A DNA stretch of 64,000 nt from Symsagittifera roscoffensis (lineage: Eukaryota > Xenacoelomorpha > Acoela > Convolutidae). Position numbers and translations under genes: made by a program. This document shows, one piece after another, positions 37,677 through 47,640 of this stretch (positions are counted from its first letter, which is position 1; every line of letters starts with the position of its first letter). The stretch covers positions 49,431,011 through 49,495,010 of the forward strand of contig NC_087065.1 in the NCBI RefSeq assembly GCF_963678635.1, given 5' to 3'. A model generated the notes under the pieces. It was not told where the DNA came from. It made no database searches and worked only from the letters and a program-made list of their open reading frames with translations.

Positions 37677-39440
37677 GTGATGGCCCTGGAAGACGGAAAA
37701 GCCATGGAGGGTTATCTGGAAACGATGTTGCAAGGCACCACCCTCAAGCAGAAGGCGTACGGGACTTTAGCGTCGTCCGACATACAAGCAGAAACGATAG
37801 AGCAGTTGATGAGGGTGAACATGAAAGAACCCGAGGAATTAGAGCCCATGAGAAAGATAGATGAAATCAGGAGATTTTCAAACAAGGAGCTGAGACTCAC
37901 TAAAGAATCTATGGGGGCACTGCCGAAGTCCAGTGAATACTGTGGACCGATCAAGAAGAAATCGTATAGCTACGTATCCGGAATCATAGGGATAGCGTAC
38001 AACCCTTTCCTGAGTGAAGACATACGCGATTGCTTCTTCGATTACGAGCAGGCGTTGTTACTAAGATTCTGGACGTCCAGAATTGTAACGATTAAGAGCG
38101 TTAACAATCCACAGGCCAAATTGGGACTGGTCTTGGAAGAAGAGGTGACTGCCCCTTCCGTACCAAAATCCGACAAAAGAGTGGAGTTTGGGTTGGGATT
38201 CTCAGATGAATTACTGAGGACGAGCTTGATGGCAGTGTGGGAATTGATGAGGCCATCATGGTTTCCTAGTCCCAACGCTGACTCGATATTGCGAGCGACA
38301 CAAGACGTGCAGAGGGAACTGAATGCAGACTGTAACCTGCGTGACCTCAACATCATATATAATGTGATGATAACGGCCTCTAAGAGCAACGGAGAAGATA
38401 AAGTGGAGTTGCCTGGCTGGGGACCAGAAGACTGGGTTAAACCTGGTAGCTGTCTGGCGGAAGTCTTTGGACTGGAGGGTCACGTTTGTGGAATTATGGA
38501 CTGTGTGAAGACCCTGGAGAAACAACACAAGCAATTGACAGTATTGTTTGGAAACGTAGTGATGAAAGCGAGAACAGAAACGGAACTGATAGCAGATTGC
38601 CATGGAGGAACCGATGTGAATCTAGTGACTGCACTAGGATTCTACAGCATGTTTGGTTCTTTAGAGTCACTATTGAATCTAGAACAGAAACATGAGATGG
38701 TCACAGCCATCAGTGTAGAAGTATTCCCAGGAGTTCTGCAGACTGAGCAGAAATACATAGGAAAATGGAGGGAAGCAATCGAGACGGAAATGAACATTAG
38801 ACACAGTGAGACTTATTGTAGACCATCAGGAGCACGATATTTGGTGGGTTCAACATTGGCTCCAATGTGCAAGAGCAGATACCCTGTACATTTCGTAGCT
38901 GTGGACGTGAAGAGTACGAGAACGATTGTGGATCAAGCCTTCTCAGTGCCGAAGTGTGTGAGACTGGCGCGAATGTCCGAGAAGTCATACGAGTTGCTAT
39001 GTAAGATGTTCTCAGCAGTTCCAGAGAGAACCAAAGAAGAATTGGAGTCAATATTAGGTAAGAAGTTCATGGGATACGTGAGCGGGAACTTCAGTGACTT
39101 CGAGAGACAGAAACAGAGAGGATCAACGGTCACAGATTACAATGCAGTAGATGAGAATGATGAGGTCCACCGCGTGATGATGGAAGTGGAACCATTGCTG
39201 GAAGCTTCGGGAAAACGTAATTGGAGGAGCATCATGTTGACGCATGACGAGTTTCCTTGCCACTGCTTGCTGCAGACCTGGTGGTATCCCAAGCGTAGTA
39301 ATCTGATGTTGATCTGGGACTCTGGAGAGCTGCTCTCCATGGGTTTACCAGATTCATCACAGCCCATAACAATAGTGATAGTGGGAGTTATGATGGCGAT
39401 ACGATGGCTGGAAGCTCATGTGAGAGAAAATAACAGATAG
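37677..39440 (+). CDS. Accessory ORF of element B (587 codons, unknown function)
   Basis: The best-preserved copy of the last accessory protein. Blocks in order: DEIRRFSNKEL near 60, YVSGIIGIAYNPFL near 100, LMRPSWFPSP near 190, a cysteine/histidine block PGSC...GHVCG near 260-275, TALGFYSMFGS near 325, FSVPKCVRL near 425, MEVEPLLEASG near 500, FPCHCLLQTWWYP near 525 and a hydrophobic stretch near 560. It ends at a TAG; the same frame continues at 39462 into the sequence that A reads without a stop, so B's stop is probably a nonsense mutation. No family recognised. Confidence 0.6.
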   Translation: MMALEDGKAMEGYLETMLQGTTLKQKAYGTLASSDIQAETIEQLMRVNMKEPEELEPMRKIDEIRRFSNKELRLTKESMGALPKSSEYCGPIKKKSYSYVSGIIGIAYNPFLSEDIRDCFFDYEQALLLRFWTSRIVTIKSVNNPQAKLGLVLEEEVTAPSVPKSDKRVEFGLGFSDELLRTSLMAVWELMRPSWFPSPNADSILRATQDVQRELNADCNLRDLNIIYNVMITASKSNGEDKVELPGWGPEDWVKPGSCLAEVFGLEGHVCGIMDCVKTLEKQHKQLTVLFGNVVMKARTETELIADCHGGTDVNLVTALGFYSMFGSLESLLNLEQKHEMVTAISVEVFPGVLQTEQKYIGKWREAIETEMNIRHSETYCRPSGARYLVGSTLAPMCKSRYPVHFVAVDVKSTRTIVDQAFSVPKCVRLARMSEKSYELLCKMFSAVPERTKEELESILGKKFMGYVSGNFSDFERQKQRGSTVTDYNAVDENDEVHRVMMEVEPLLEASGKRNWRSIMLTHDEFPCHCLLQTWWYPKRSNLMLIWDSGELLSMGLPDSSQPITIVIVGVMMAIRWLEAHVRENNR

Positions 39441-39461
39441 GAGGCACCGACAAGAGAACAG

Positions 39462-39991
39462 TTGCGGAAGTTAGATTGTCTAAAAGATTTAGATCTTTTT
39501 GAGACAATGTGCAAAATTCTAAACATTCCGATGGAAGTGAAGAAGATATGGGCAAGAAAACGATTGATGCCATGGTTCAGAGCTAACATGACTGCATGGT
39601 TGTACGAGTATGCGAAAAAGCATATATCGAAGCACGGCAGGGTGTACAGTGAATATCAGCTGGACATTGGAGCAGGAGCTTTCAAGCGAACTCTCGTGAC
39701 TCATCGGAATGCAGTGACCACCGCTGTAAAAAGAATTTCCAGGACGAGTGAAGGTAGTGGAAAGGAGAAGGCAGAGATGTTAAAGGAAGATTTGGAGAGA
39801 AACGTGACAACAGCTTCTGCAGGAACAGAGAAACTAAAGTGGATCCCCTACCTTGTTGCAAACAGAGGGTAGAAGAGCAGAAGTGTTGGAGGACGGCTTC
39901 CAACAGCGTCAGGATAGCTAACGACGTGTTGCAGGATACAGAAACTGAGAGTGCAGAGTCATTATCACAGGAGAAGGAAATGGAACACTGA
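39462..39991 (+). pseudogene. Element B last accessory protein, C-terminal part, frameshifted
   Basis: In the same frame as 37677-39440 after a TAG. It matches C 2-427 and A 4415-4936 until a 13-base deletion near 39805 shifts the frame. The original C-terminus (ending MEH, TGA at 39989) is then read in another frame, and the current frame stops at 39872. Confidence 0.6.
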
Positions 39992-40364
39992 CGAATAGTC
40001 GAAAAACGAGATGCAAAAAGAGATGAAATTAGAGAAATTTAGAAGTTTCAGAACTTCTAAACGACGAAAGAAGAAGAGAACAAAGGAGTAATGAAGAAAA
40101 AGCTAAAACTCAGAATTGTTTTATGTGTGTGAAAAAAACTCAAGTGAGAAACCAAGCAACCAAGGTGTAATTGAAAACTGAAACATTTAGTTGAGTTTTG
40201 AAATTGTTGCATTTATAAATTTGCATTTTGATTTTAGTCGAGTGGCTTCTGAGACACTCACTTACTATTTATTTAAAAAGGCTCAAGTGAAGGAGTATAT
40301 TTAAATATTCCAGCCTGCATGACTGTTTTTAATCAGCTAGGAGAACTGATCACTTTGTGGTGAC

Positions 40365-40646
40365 ATGGAAGGCTTGAGTAATCTCTCGAAGAGGGAGATT
40401 GTTTCATTGTTCTTGCTAACCACCAAGTTTCTTAGTTTTAGTATTGAGGACAATAACAAGCAAGATTTCCGAAGGGAGAAGCATAGTAGGATAATTTTAG
40501 CTTGTTGGTTGGCAGGACTGTCCTGCAAGCCAACACCTTTTAAATCTAAGAGAAAAAGTTTTAATCAGGACATTGACATTGGAGGTCAGAAAATATGTTT
40601 TATCTTAAGTCATATCCTCAATGTGCAGATTAATGAAAGAATTTGA
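40365..40646 (+). CDS. Possible small ORF in the element B 3' region (93 codons)
   Basis: ATG to TGA, with a Lys/Arg/Leu-rich product and a cysteine/tryptophan segment (ACWLAGLSC) in the middle. In C the ATG is GTG and a one-base change gives an early stop, while a 3-base indel earlier in the frame keeps phase. That is weak evidence for past coding. It may be chance. Confidence 0.25.
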   Translation: MEGLSNLSKREIVSLFLLTTKFLSFSIEDNNKQDFRREKHSRIILACWLAGLSCKPTPFKSKRKSFNQDIDIGGQKICFILSHILNVQINERI

Positions 40647-40799
40647 AGGTTATAGTGATGTAGTATGATGCCATTTGTATTCTGCAGTGAGTCGATGTGA
40701 CGTGGATAAAAGTAATTTCGTGCATTTTGTAAGTTCTGTTCGATGACACTGTATCTATTTTACGAACATTGCGTGATTCAATGAGGACATTGACCGGAC

Positions 40800-40812
40800 T
40801 GTCCGGGGAGTA
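40800..40812 (+). promoter_or_regulatory. Polypurine tract of element B
   Basis: TGTCCGGGGAGTA directly before the 3' LTR, identical in C (1239-1251) and close to the tract of A. The primer for plus-strand synthesis is expected at this place. The tract is only about 6-7 purines long and GC-rich, unusual for a polypurine tract. Confidence 0.55.
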
Positions 40813-41732
40813 TGTGACATTCGACCAGAATGGCCAAAATGCAATCTCTGCAGAATTCGAATTTTAGCAGCGAGCCTTCCGGATTGGTGATTATTAAGAA
40901 TTAAGAACGTTATTTGAACGATTGAACAAAACGTGAAGGTTAAAGGATTCGGGAATCGCTAATTTTTAAATTATCGAAGTGATTACGTAACATTTCTGAG
41001 AAAAGTCAGAAACGGCCATTTTAGCAAAAAGAACTAAGAAAAACAGAACAACATTAGTTGCGCGGACGATGAGTACGAAAACTGTGAGAAAAAACAATAG
41101 CAGATTGCAGGAATAGCAGTGAACACTCTGAGTTGCAACTATTGTGTCGCTACAATAGTTGCAAGGCCGTTGCAGATGACGGTGAGGGGTGGAGGACAGC
41201 CTTCCGGATTAAGAAGAAATCAAGATTAACGAGCTTGATTCAGTGGATTCAAGAATCCGGAAGGGTTTCGGAACTGAGACTTTTATTCTTTTATATAGAC
41301 TTTTAGCTTCTTGTCATGTCCTGATTTGAATTTAATTAACAACTGGATTCATTTTGATAAGGATGAGAAGCTAGGAGTTGGGGGAAAGGGTTGATCCATC
41401 TTCGATGGAGATGATGATTTTTATCTACTGAACAAAAACAATAGTAATATAATAAGTAGTAGCCCCGTTTTTAGGAGTGACCTCGTGGTCTAGGGATACT
41501 GAGACACAGCCATGAGCTCACTATTCCTGCATGTAATTAAGTTAATTTGAGTGTTTTGACCGAAGCCGAAAGCAGTAACGTTTTGTCGACCCGATGTTAG
41601 AAAAGACCACCGAAAAGTACTGGCTTGGTAGAGACGGTGAAAAGCATGCAAAGCTCTGTTTAGACGTTAGCCAGTCGTCTTAAGACTTAGTTTTGTTTTC
41701 CGTCGATATGTATCTTCCGGGCGAATGTTACA
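40813..41732 (+). repeat. 3' LTR of element B (920 bp)
   Basis: A full-length copy of 25506-26406 with the same termini and the 13-bp hairpin at 41133-41164. After the end, AAG repeats the AAG before the 5' LTR. Confidence 0.9.
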
Positions 41733-42200
41733 AAGTTGAAGTGAACAGGAGCGTTTTTTCTAAAACTAAACTGAGAATTATGAAAAAAGGGTTTCCAAAA
41801 ATCATAGTTCGATATTGAAAATAAACATCGCTCAAGTATATTTGAAGGTTCTGATAAAAAAGAGACTGATCGATAGTTTTCTAATGTAATTTTGCTGCCC
41901 TTTTTATATATTGGAGAAATTATTGAATATTTCCATGTTTCTGGATATGTTGAAGATTGCTTAATTTTGTAAAATAATTGATACAGTGAACGACAGATGA
42001 TTGTTTTAGCACATTTAGAGAATTGAAAAAACTGGAAGGTAACCCGGACCACTGGCTTTTTCGATATCTAGGGTTGAACAAATATCCATAATCAAGGACT
42101 CGTCGATAATAAAATCATCTATAATTATTTTTAAAGAAGATCCAACATTGGCAACCTATGAAAAAACTTCATGGAGATATTTTTAATTTTAATGGAAAAC
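41733..42200 (-). mobile_element. Decayed non-LTR retrotransposon, N-terminal RT part
   Basis: The minus strand encodes the start of a LINE RT in a mostly open frame. It shows a DIEKASGPGYLP block (about 42075-42040), WKYSIISPIYKKGSK then LENYRSVSFLS (about 41945-41860) and FSFRKN near 41765. These are the standard RT blocks that precede the KAFDRVDH and PQGS motifs found at 2177-3111. The break at 41733 is exactly the end of element B. The 5' end of the LINE is not defined. Confidence 0.75.
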
Positions 42201-42346
42201 TTGTAAGATAATGATATTATTATTAAATGCGTAAATTTGTAACACCTATCTTGCATGTATTTGAAAATAATTATCATCATTATCATAACAATTTGACTTA
42301 TACTTGTAGATTTGAAAATTTTTTAAACTGACATGAAGTGTTTTTT

Positions 42347-42410
42347 AAGCCAGTCGTTTTAGAACCTAGTGTTATTTTCCGTTGATTTGTACTTCCGGGC
42401 GAATGTTACA
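42347..42410 (+). repeat. Fragment of a B-type LTR end
   Basis: From AAGCCAGTCG to CGAATGTTACA this matches the last roughly 64 bases of the B LTR with several substitutions. It is older or truncated relative to the LTRs of B and C, and lies 220 bases before the MMAA start codon. Confidence 0.7.
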
Positions 42411-42630
42411 TCTTTTCTGGTTCAACGATCTATTGCAAGAACCGTAGGTGCGAGTCATGCGCTAGTTATGAGTAAGTGTGTTCCTTTTAATTGATTTTTT
42501 TTTGTTTTTATCACTTGTCAGATTGCACATAATACGAACATATATTTTTAAGCATTTGAAAATTTTAAGCTGCGTTGTCTTGCGTTATTCTTGTTGCTGT
42601 GTTTTAATTCAGATAAATGTCAGCTAAATC

Positions 42631-42925
42631 ATGTCAAAAATTATTAGGCAAATAGTGAGTGGTGAGAGGGCCGCTTTGGCATATGCGATAACGCTTGTTG
42701 AGTCTCAAAGTAAAGTAAAACGTGCATTGGCGACTGAATTGGTTGAAGAAGCTACTAGAATAAAAAAGGACAGTGACTGCCTACGTGTTGCAATGACAGG
42801 AGCTCCTGGTGCTGGAAAATCGTGTTTGCTAGAAAAATTAGGAATGGAACTTTTAGACAGAGACAAGAAGGTAGCTGTTCTTGCTATTGATCCCTCCTCG
42901 CCAACGACTAAGGGATCTTTATTAG
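42631..42925 (+). CDS. MMAA: MMAA (methylmalonic aciduria type A protein), exon 1
   Basis: MMAA is a mitochondrial P-loop GTPase of the MeaB/ArgK family that loads adenosylcobalamin into, and protects, methylmalonyl-CoA mutase. The exon starts at an ATG with an in-frame TAA six bases upstream and encodes the N-terminal helical part (GERAALAYAITLVES) and the Walker A motif GAPGAGKS at residues 57-64, then VAVLAIDPSS. It ends with the first base of a glycine codon before a GT donor at 42926. The joined three-exon product would be 326 residues, the size of bacterial MeaB/ArgK. Animal MMAA normally has a longer N-terminal mitochondrial leader, which is not seen here; an upstream exon may exist or the start may differ. 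Confidence 0.85.
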
Positions 42926-43246
42926 GTTTGTTTTCTTTAACAGCGTTTTTTTTTGAAAAATGAAGATTCGAGTCTCAATCCTTACCGTGGGCTTAGTATT
43001 GACCTGTGGCAATCCTTACCTCTTTAATGATGCAAAATCACTGCTGGTACTGACTCTTTTCCAAGGGTGGCAATAATATCCCGGCTGTGCTGCTCAACAG
43101 ATTTCTTATTCTTTAGGTTTTTAGTTTCCATAACAAAAACAGCTTTATCGGAACATTTTGAGCTGCTGCACATAATGGGGTAAGAAGGAACCATGGATTA
43201 CCTTGTATTTTACGCCCGATTTTAGACTATCTCGGAGGCCCTTTCG

Positions 43247-43530
43247 GTCGTTATTTGGATTCCACAAAATTTGCCTCGATTTCTAGAAAAATTGGTTTGA
43301 AATTTTCCGCTTTTCAGACTAAATTAACGGAAACAAATGCGGCCCATTTTCTGTTCCGACCGTTAAAAATGGGGGGGGGGCTGCGTATTTTATTTTTTTC
43401 TCACGCAAAACGCAAAATTGAGATATATCATATAAAAATTTCCGATAGTTTTTGTCGTTATTTGCATTCCAAAATTTTCGTCTTGTCGAGAAAAATTGGT
43501 TTGAACTTTTTGAAAATCCGCCCCCTCGAG
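43247..43530. repeat. Two diverged copies of a dispersed intronic repeat, about 207 bp apart
   Basis: Both begin GTCGTTATTTG.ATTCCA and contain GAAAAATTGGTTTGAA followed by TCCGC. Related sequence recurs at about 45945-46010 and 54290-54345, so this is a dispersed family and not just a local duplication. Confidence 0.6.
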
Positions 43531-43690
43531 AAAAATTTATATTCCTTGCTGAATTTATCGCTCTTTTTATGCAGCGTTATACCTAATTCGAATGCCATTA
43601 TTTGCCATTAATCTCAAAAAACACCGTATAAAGAACAACAGATTTTTATACAATTTATTATATATCTATTATATATTTAAATGCGGGCTT

Positions 43691-43886
43691 CACTATCTCG
43701 CCATGTTAAAGCTTTTTCAACGTATTATTTTTGCATGTTTAAGCTGTATCGTATATTGCAATGGTTAAGAATTTTTTCGATTTTCCAACACTATCTCGCC
43801 ATGTTAAAGCTTTTTCAACGTATTATTTTTGCATGTTTAAGCTTTATCGGATATTGCAATGGTTAGGAATTTTTTCGATTTTCCAA
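43691..43886. repeat. 98-bp tandem duplication
   Basis: Copies at 43691-43788 and 43789-43886, beginning CACTATCTCGCCATGTT, differ at only a few positions. The duplication is recent. Confidence 0.9.
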
Positions 43887-43939
43887 TTCGATTTCAGCGG
43901 TTATTTTACCGAGTTTAAATTAAGCAGCCCAATATTGAA

Positions 43940-44640
43940 TTAGGGGTTGCGAAATTGACCTCCAATTTTGAATGCCCGAATCATTTTAGTTAACGAGATA
44001 AGACGATTTTTGAGGTTTTTTCAAAAGTTTTCAGAAATTTCAAATAACAAAATAATTTTAAAAACTTGAAGTTCCCAACCCTGTAGTTGGGCACTGTCAG
44101 AGTACTATCAAGGATTGCGAGTCTTGCCCCCAAATATGACTGCTCAAATCCTTGTAGTTTTCGAGATATGACATTTTGTGTGATTTTTTCAAAAATTTTC
44201 AGAAAACTTAAATTATTATTATTTTTTAAAATCTGAAATTCCCAACCCTGTTGTTGGAAACTGTGAGGGTACTCTCAGGGATTGCGATTCTTGCCTCTGA
44301 ATGTGACTGCACAAATCCTTGTAGTTTTCCAGATATGATGTTTTTTAACATTTTTTCAAAACTTTCAGAGAAAATAGATATAAAAAATTTGAAGATCTCA
44401 TCTCTATATTAAGTCTTTAATACGGTGCTCTCAGGGGTTGCAAATGTTGCATCCAAATTTGACTGCTCTAAGTTTCCAAATTTGACTTCTGTAAGTTTCC
44501 AAATTTTATGATTTTTCAAAATTTTAATTAAAAATTTGAAAAAAAAACCTTACAAAGTTTGAATTTGTGAAGCCTGTAATTTGCTGCTGTCAGAGTACAC
44601 TTAAAGGATGCAGATCGTATTTCGAAATTTGTGGTTTTTT
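43940..44640. repeat. Diverged tandem repeat, about 165-bp unit, roughly four copies
   Basis: Units start near 43940, 44110, 44275, 44437 and 44597. Each contains a GGATTGCGA-like start, a TGACTGC.CAAATCC.TGTAGTTTTC.AGATATGA segment, a T-rich part with TTTTTTCAAAA and a CCCAACCCTGTAGTTGG-like segment. Identity falls toward the right. It is satellite-like and sits wholly inside MMAA intron 1. Confidence 0.75.
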
Positions 44641-45944
44641 TGAGTTGTTAAAAATTCGAAGCACCGGAGGTGCGTTACACGCTAGTTGACATGAGTTTTT
44701 CGAAGAAATTGGAACAGTCCAAAAATTGGGTCAAAAGTTCATAGATTTTGAGCCTTCCAGAGGCCGTAGGGAGAGGGTAACTCAATGAGAGACTAGCGAA
44801 AACTGCAGGCTTACGTAGGGGAAGCTGATTTTTCCATTGATAAAACAGGTATTGTGAAAATTAATGGGATTGGTTTTTTTTGAAATTTTTTTGAAGCTTT
44901 GACCAGTGCTTTCTTAAAGGCCGTGCCATAAATACCAAAATAAGCTTCTCATTTATGTGACTCCTTTTTCCGCTATTCTTCCCCTCTCCCTCATAAGCCT
45001 GGACTTTTCATCTGCTTCAAGCACTTTTTAATATGATTAAAATTAATTTCTATTTATTCATGCTGTAATTTTTTAATTTACCTTTAAAATGTTGTGTTAT
45101 ATCCTTTTATTCTGTTTTTTGCATTTCGTTTAAATGCTTTCTTTAGATTGCATTCTGTTTCTGATCGCATCCATTTAATTTTTGTTTAAAAATATGTTTT
45201 CCTTTAGTTCTGATGAAAACCAAATGCTTTGCAAGCAGCTTTTCTTGTGAATCAATTTTTAGAACAATGTTTGAACATAGGAAAAATTGAAGGTTGGATG
45301 GAATCGGTTTCATCCAGTTTCACATTTCTGTTTTCTCAGGTTCGCCTGTGTCTGTTTTTTTTCATTTCTTTCAATATCTACTTTACTTTTGCATATCAGG
45401 TAAAGCTTGAGGAGGCAATTGAAATAGATATTGTAAATGGAAAAAACAGAAATTAAAGTTTTCCGCTGATTAGATTAATTAATTTCAAAGTCTTCAAATT
45501 ATGAATCTTGTCTCAATTTTTTCGCTGTATTTTTTGATCCAAGCTAAGCATCATTGTTTGCTTGCATCAGTTTTGATCTGAAACTGATTCAGTGAGCTTC
45601 AAAGTTTTTTGGATGGTCATCAATGGTAGCAAGGCTGAGTTCACGAATGTCAGATACCACCCGGAAATCCGCCTCCCCTTTTTTTAAAATAAGTAATTTA
45701 AAACTATTTAGATTATTTTCATTGCCAATTTTCGTTAAAAGAAATAACTGGAGACAAAATAGTGTGCGTCATGCATAACAGCGTGCTTTTCTCGTTAAGC
45801 ATAATTGTTCCGTCAATTTCCCTAAGTGAAGTCAGGATCTAAGAATTAGCCAATGTTTTTTCGCCCAATTTTGCGTGCCTTTAGCAGAGGTCACAGGGGT
45901 CAAGTTCAAGTGTGGTATCATAAAAAAGCCCCATTAGATTTTAT

Positions 45945-46010
45945 TCGGAATCCAAAGAAGTGCCGAAGTCTCGAGAAATTGGTCTGGAATTTTCCCGTTT
46001 TTCAAATGAC
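45945..46010. repeat. Dispersed intronic repeat, third copy
   Basis: ATTCGGAATCCAAAG...GTCTCGAGAAATTGGTCTGGAATTTTCCCG resembles the units at 43247 and 43454. Confidence 0.45.
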
Positions 46011-46303
46011 ACGGAATTTACCAGTGACAGTTCAGTTTCTTGAATTTCTTAACTTCAATCATCGTGGTGGGAACATTCAGTTACCGGTTATCGTTTTTTA
46101 CACAAGCAAAGCTTGTGTCATAGTATGAACTCTCTTTTTTTTCAACCTAAGTCGCAAATATTGTTGCGACAAAATGCGTCATAATTGGCTTGCGTCACTT
46201 AGCATTTATGTAGACTCATAATTAGCGTGCGTCACTTCAGAAATTTTGTAGACTCAAAGTCTTACGCAATCAGTTTTTCCCAGTAGCGTTATCGGTCATA
46301 TTT

Positions 46304-46340
46304 ATGCTTGTGCATGCGAAGTGCAACTTCACCTCTGTGT
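46304..46340. repeat. Short hairpin repeat (GAAGTGCAACTTCACCTCTGTG type)
   Basis: Related copies at 50835-50868 and 52303-52335 share TTGTG/TTTGC, a GAAG...CTTC inverted core and CCTCTGTG. This copy lies 20 bases before the 3' splice site of MMAA intron 1. Confidence 0.5.
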
Positions 46341-46362
46341 TTTATCTTGATCTCATGTTCAG

Positions 46363-46721
46363 GTGACAAAACGAGAATGACGGAGCTATCCAGGCAGTTG
46401 AATGCCTTTGTCAGGCCATCTCCCACTAATGGCTGGCTAGGAGGTGTTACACGCGCCACCGGCGAGGCCACACTGTTCTGTGAACTAGCAGGCTATGACG
46501 TCATTTTTGTGGAGACAGTTGGCGTTGGTCAGAGCGAAGCGGCAGTCAGTCACGTGACTGACTGCTGCACAATGGTGTTATCACCGAACGCAGGAGATGA
46601 GTTACAAGCTTTGAAAAGAGGAGTGATGGAGCTGTGTGACTTTTTCTTGGTAAATAAGTGTGACGGGGATTTGGTGCCCGGTGCGAACAGGCTGAAGAGT
46701 GACCTGCTCAGTGCTTCGAAG
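46363..46721 (+). CDS. MMAA: MMAA exon 2
   Basis: Completes the glycine codon of exon 1 (G then DKTRMTEL) and encodes the GTPase core: [14 protein letters not shown], the switch II region ETVGVGQSE and the NKCDGD segment that corresponds to the guanine-specificity NKxD loop (TKSDGD in human MMAA). The [10 protein letters not shown] motif is family-typical. The exon ends at a lysine codon before GT at 46722. The splice phases to exon 1 and exon 3 preserve the reading frame. Confidence 0.9.
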
Positions 46722-47640
46722 GTTAGAATTTACAAAAATATTGATGTGTCTGGTGTTTATTAGAAACGCTTACCTTATAGGACGCTAAGTCTGTTTTTTT
46801 TTTCTCGCGATGAGCGTGTTTAAAGACTGTATTGACCGAATTTCTTACGACCGTATTTTAGAAAATACTGATGCATAATAGAAAAAAAGTCGAAATTTCA
46901 AGTTTTGTCAAATGTTTCGTTTTTTTTTTTTCATTTATCTGATTTCTAGCGAAACGATTGCGTGTCTATGTACGAAGTGAAGGCACTTATTTAGGTCGTG
47001 CGGTTTGTTTTTAACTTCAAATCTGACAAGCAAGTGTAATGAAAAAATATAGGTGAGGGCAGTGATAAAGTTGCATTGATGTGATAGTGAAATTATTCAA
47101 CTGAAGATACTTAATTGAAAAACAAGACGTATATTCTTATTCAGCGTAGATTGTATAAAAACTGTTCTTATATTGCCACTTTGTTGGATCTACATTCCTT
47201 CCTTACCTTGCCTTTTTCTTCGCTGAAATATTAGAGATAGTTATCAATCCTCAGATTGCTAGCGGTATATATCAGCAAATGATTGCTCGGACATATTATT
47301 GTCTGTCTTCTAGAAGTCGGGCATATAAAGAGCTATATTGAAATCAAAATGATTGTTAAATCAGCAAAAATTAATTAAGTTTGATAATTCGGTTATTATC
47401 AGTACTTAAAGCTTGGCAACTTACATCGCTAATTTGGTACTTTCCGCAAAGAGTGGGAGCTTATTGGTCAGCTACCATTCGTTGATTTGTTTTCGCAATA
47501 ATCTTTGGACGCGTTTAAATGTGATCACTATTATTGCTATTATTTCAGATTAAAGTTTTTGTTTTTTGAGCTCTAAATCTCGATCTGAATCATCTTTCAA
47601 AATACTACTACCAAATAACAAAGCCACAATTTGAAGCAAG
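46722..47640 (+). other. Start of MMAA intron 2, upstream of MCM7
   Basis: About 0.9 kb, AT-rich, with no coding signal. The MCM7 promoter must lie here if the gene is expressed on its own; I see no clear TATA or E2F-type site. Confidence 0.4.

Larger units (their letters stand above)
39992..40812 (+). other. 3' untranslated region of element B
   Basis: Matches 428-1251 of C closely. It contains one 93-codon frame at 40365-40646 (see that entry). The similarity between copies is high over the whole stretch, so it belongs to the element and is not captured host DNA. Confidence 0.6.
25506..41732 (+). mobile_element. Giant Ty3/Gypsy LTR retrotransposon B, internally deleted (about 16.2 kb)
   Basis: LTRs at 25506-26406 and 40813-41732 flank a plus-strand interior. 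Gag, protease and the RT fingers/palm are gone: the 5' leader joins directly to the RT thumb at about 26478. RNase H, integrase, macro-like tail and all accessory ORFs follow in the same order as in A. Many frames are broken. The deletion makes B dependent on another copy for reverse transcription. Confidence 0.9.
42926..46362 (+). other. MMAA intron 1
   Basis: A 3.4-kb intron with GT at 42926 and AG at 46361-46362 after a pyrimidine-rich stretch. It holds several repeats listed separately and no coding sequence I can support. Short frames here are chance. Confidence 0.7.

Noticed and set aside
42411-42471. Possible upstream MMAA exon ending at a good donor (GTAAGT at 42472)
   Set aside because: No acceptor joins it in frame to the ATG at 42631 because of the in-frame TAA, and a similar sequence (GGAGGTGCGTTACACGCTAGTT) recurs near 44667, suggesting a repeat.
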